A DNA stretch of 64,000 bases from Herbaspirillum sp. meg3. GTDB lineage: Bacteria > Pseudomonadota > Gammaproteobacteria > Burkholderiales > Burkholderiaceae_D. Location: assembly GCF_002257565.1 (NCBI RefSeq), contig NZ_CP022736.1:3224001-3288000 (forward strand). The letters run 5' to 3'. Below, one piece after another: positions 62,938-64,000 of this stretch (the first letter of the stretch is position 1; every line of letters starts with the position of its first letter). The notes under the pieces were generated by a model. The model searched no databases, was not told where the DNA came from, and saw only the letters and a program-made list of their open reading frames with translations. Position numbers and translations under genes: made by a program.

Positions 62938-64000
62938 TCAAGCCTGTCCGGCTTTAGGTTGACGGCCGCGCATCAGGCGATATGCAGCCGGGATGACGAA
63001 CATGGAGAGCAAGGGAGCGGTGATCATCCCGCCCACCATGGGTGCGGCGATGCGGCTCATGACTTCGGAGCCGGCGCCGCTTCCCCACAAAATAGGAATC
63101 AGCCCGGCCAGAATGACGGCAACGGTCATCGCTTTGGGGCGAACGCGAAGCACGGCGCCTTCCCGGATCGCATCTTCAAGAACAGCTGTCGCCAGTGTCG
63201 TTCCGGATCCTTGCCGGGCAGCAGCGGCCTGTTTCAGGTACAGCAGCATGACGACGCCGAATTCGGCAGACACTCCCGCTAAAGCGATGAATCCGACACC
63301 GGTGGCAACCGACAGGTTGTAGCCTTGCAGATAAAGGAACCAAATGCCGCCGACCAGTGCGAATGGCAAGGAAGCCATGATCAGCGCTGCTTCGTCGATG
63401 CGCCGGAAGGTCAGATACAGCAGCACAAAGATGATCAGCAGTGTCGCCGGCACCACCAGTTTCAGACGTGCGTTGGCACGCTCCAGATACTCGAATTGTC
63501 CCGAGTAGGCAATGCTGAGCCCCGGCGCCAGTTTCACCTTGGCAGCCACCGCGGTGCGTAGATCGGCAACGACGGAAGCCAAATCCCGGTCCCGGACGTC
63601 GACGTAGATCCAGCCGCTCGGTCGTGCATTTTCGCTTTTCAGCATCGGCGGTCCGTCGCTGATCTTCAACTTGGCGACCGTACCCAGCGTGATCTGCTGG
63701 CCACTTCCGGTCAGAATCGGCAAGTCGCGCAGTTTCTCCAGCGAATCCCGGATTTCTCTCGGATAGCGAACACTGATGGGGTAACGCGCCAGCCCCTCAA
63801 CTGTTTCCCCCACGTTCTCGCCGCCGATTGCCGAGGACACGATACTTTGCACGTCGGCGATATTGAGTCCGTAGTTAGCGGCCGCGGACCGGTCAATATC
63901 GACGTCTACGTAACGGCCGCCGCTGAGACGTTCGGCGAGTGCTGAACTGACACCTGGAACCTGCTTGGCGACCTGTTCGATCTGTTGCGCCGTCTTGTCG
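62938..64000 (-). CDS. cusA: CusA/CzcA-type heavy-metal RND pump, 3' part
   Basis: The last 353 residues of an inner-membrane RND efflux pump. The frame is open to the window's right edge, so about 700 N-terminal residues are missing. SGGRYVDVDIDRSAAANYGL and GQFEYLERANARLKLVVPATLL are typical of the periplasmic/membrane transition, and VGFIALAGVSAEFGVVMLLYL carries the transmembrane segment with the conserved charged residue. The neighbouring CusF supports Cu/Ag as substrate; CzcA-type Zn/Co/Cd specificity is less likely. CusB should lie further right. Confidence 0.92.
   Translation of the reverse strand, partial: DKTAQQIEQVAKQVPGVSSALAERLSGGRYVDVDIDRSAAANYGLNIADVQSIVSSAIGGENVGETVEGLARYPISVRYPREIRDSLEKLRDLPILTGSGQQITLGTVAKLKISDGPPMLKSENARPSGWIYVDVRDRDLASVVADLRTAVAAKVKLAPGLSIAYSGQFEYLERANARLKLVVPATLLIIFVLLYLTFRRIDEAALIMASLPFALVGGIWFLYLQGYNLSVATGVGFIALAGVSAEFGVVMLLYLKQAAAARQGSGTTLATAVLEDAIREGAVLRVRPKAMTVAVILAGLIPILWGSGAGSEVMSRIAAPMVGGMITAPLLSMFVIPAAYRLMRGRQPKAGQA

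Overview
The window looks like the chromosome of a betaproteobacterium of the order Burkholderiales. An Oxalobacteraceae-type organism (Herbaspirillum, Collimonas or Herminiimonas relatives) is the best guess. The evidence is the gene complement: a phasin and an intracellular Cys-type PHB depolymerase, a seven-iron FdxA with a thioredoxin-reductase-like ferredoxin-NADP reductase, DUF1841, the Gcr/SpecificRecomb membrane protein, and MerR-controlled Cu and Cd/Pb/Zn ATPases. The genus is inference only.

Region 1 (1-30 kb) is ordinary chromosome. It starts with the end of an IS110-type transposase, then an IclR regulator, PBP7, two EamA exporters, a methyltransferase next to an XRE/MmyB-type regulator, a histone-deacetylase-like protein and a phasin. 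A tightly overlapping leftward operon follows (beta-propeller protein, polysaccharide deacetylase, sterol-desaturase-like hydroxylase, EI24 membrane protein, CinA-like protein). After it come FKBP, an acyl-CoA-binding protein, a hydroxyacid dehydrogenase, a Na+/H+ antiporter, PncB, two branched-chain amino-acid-type binding proteins, FdxA, ferredoxin reductase, PhaZ, RnfB, endonuclease III, an inverted pair of fimbrial subunit genes and two small c-type cytochromes.

Region 2 (30-48 kb) holds a Gcr-type membrane protein, a MoxR-GNAT-VWA cluster, and then metal homeostasis. A copZ-like chaperone gene and copA-cueR diverge from two back-to-back CueR-type promoters. cadR and a Cd/Zn/Pb ATPase gene diverge from a MerR-type operator, with a MITE-like 268-bp element lying in the ATPase leader. 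A CaiB-type CoA transferase faces an HTH-citrate synthase fusion across a perfect palindrome. A copper operon (His/Met-rich secreted protein, TolC-type lipoprotein, multicopper oxidase) is cut short inside the oxidase.

Region 3 (about 48.15-62.4 kb) is an AT-richer genomic island whose left junction lies in the multicopper oxidase gene just after its first His-Pro-His motif. It opens with an overlapping operon of three large tyrosine recombinases and two small coiled-coil proteins, followed by a PIN-like protein. It then carries a Gabija-type anti-phage pair (gajA-gajB), a divergent 687-residue protein with a PD-(D/E)xK-like nuclease motif, and a small membrane protein coupled to an 18-codon leader ORF. 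This combination is the most novel part of the window: a recombinase-trio element carrying known and probably unknown defence genes. The 3' half of the oxidase gene is not found on the far side.

Region 4 (62.4-64 kb) returns to copper genes: a strong terminator, cusF and the 3' part of a cusA/czcA-type RND pump gene, all leftward. The island thus sits between two copper-resistance operons that point at each other.
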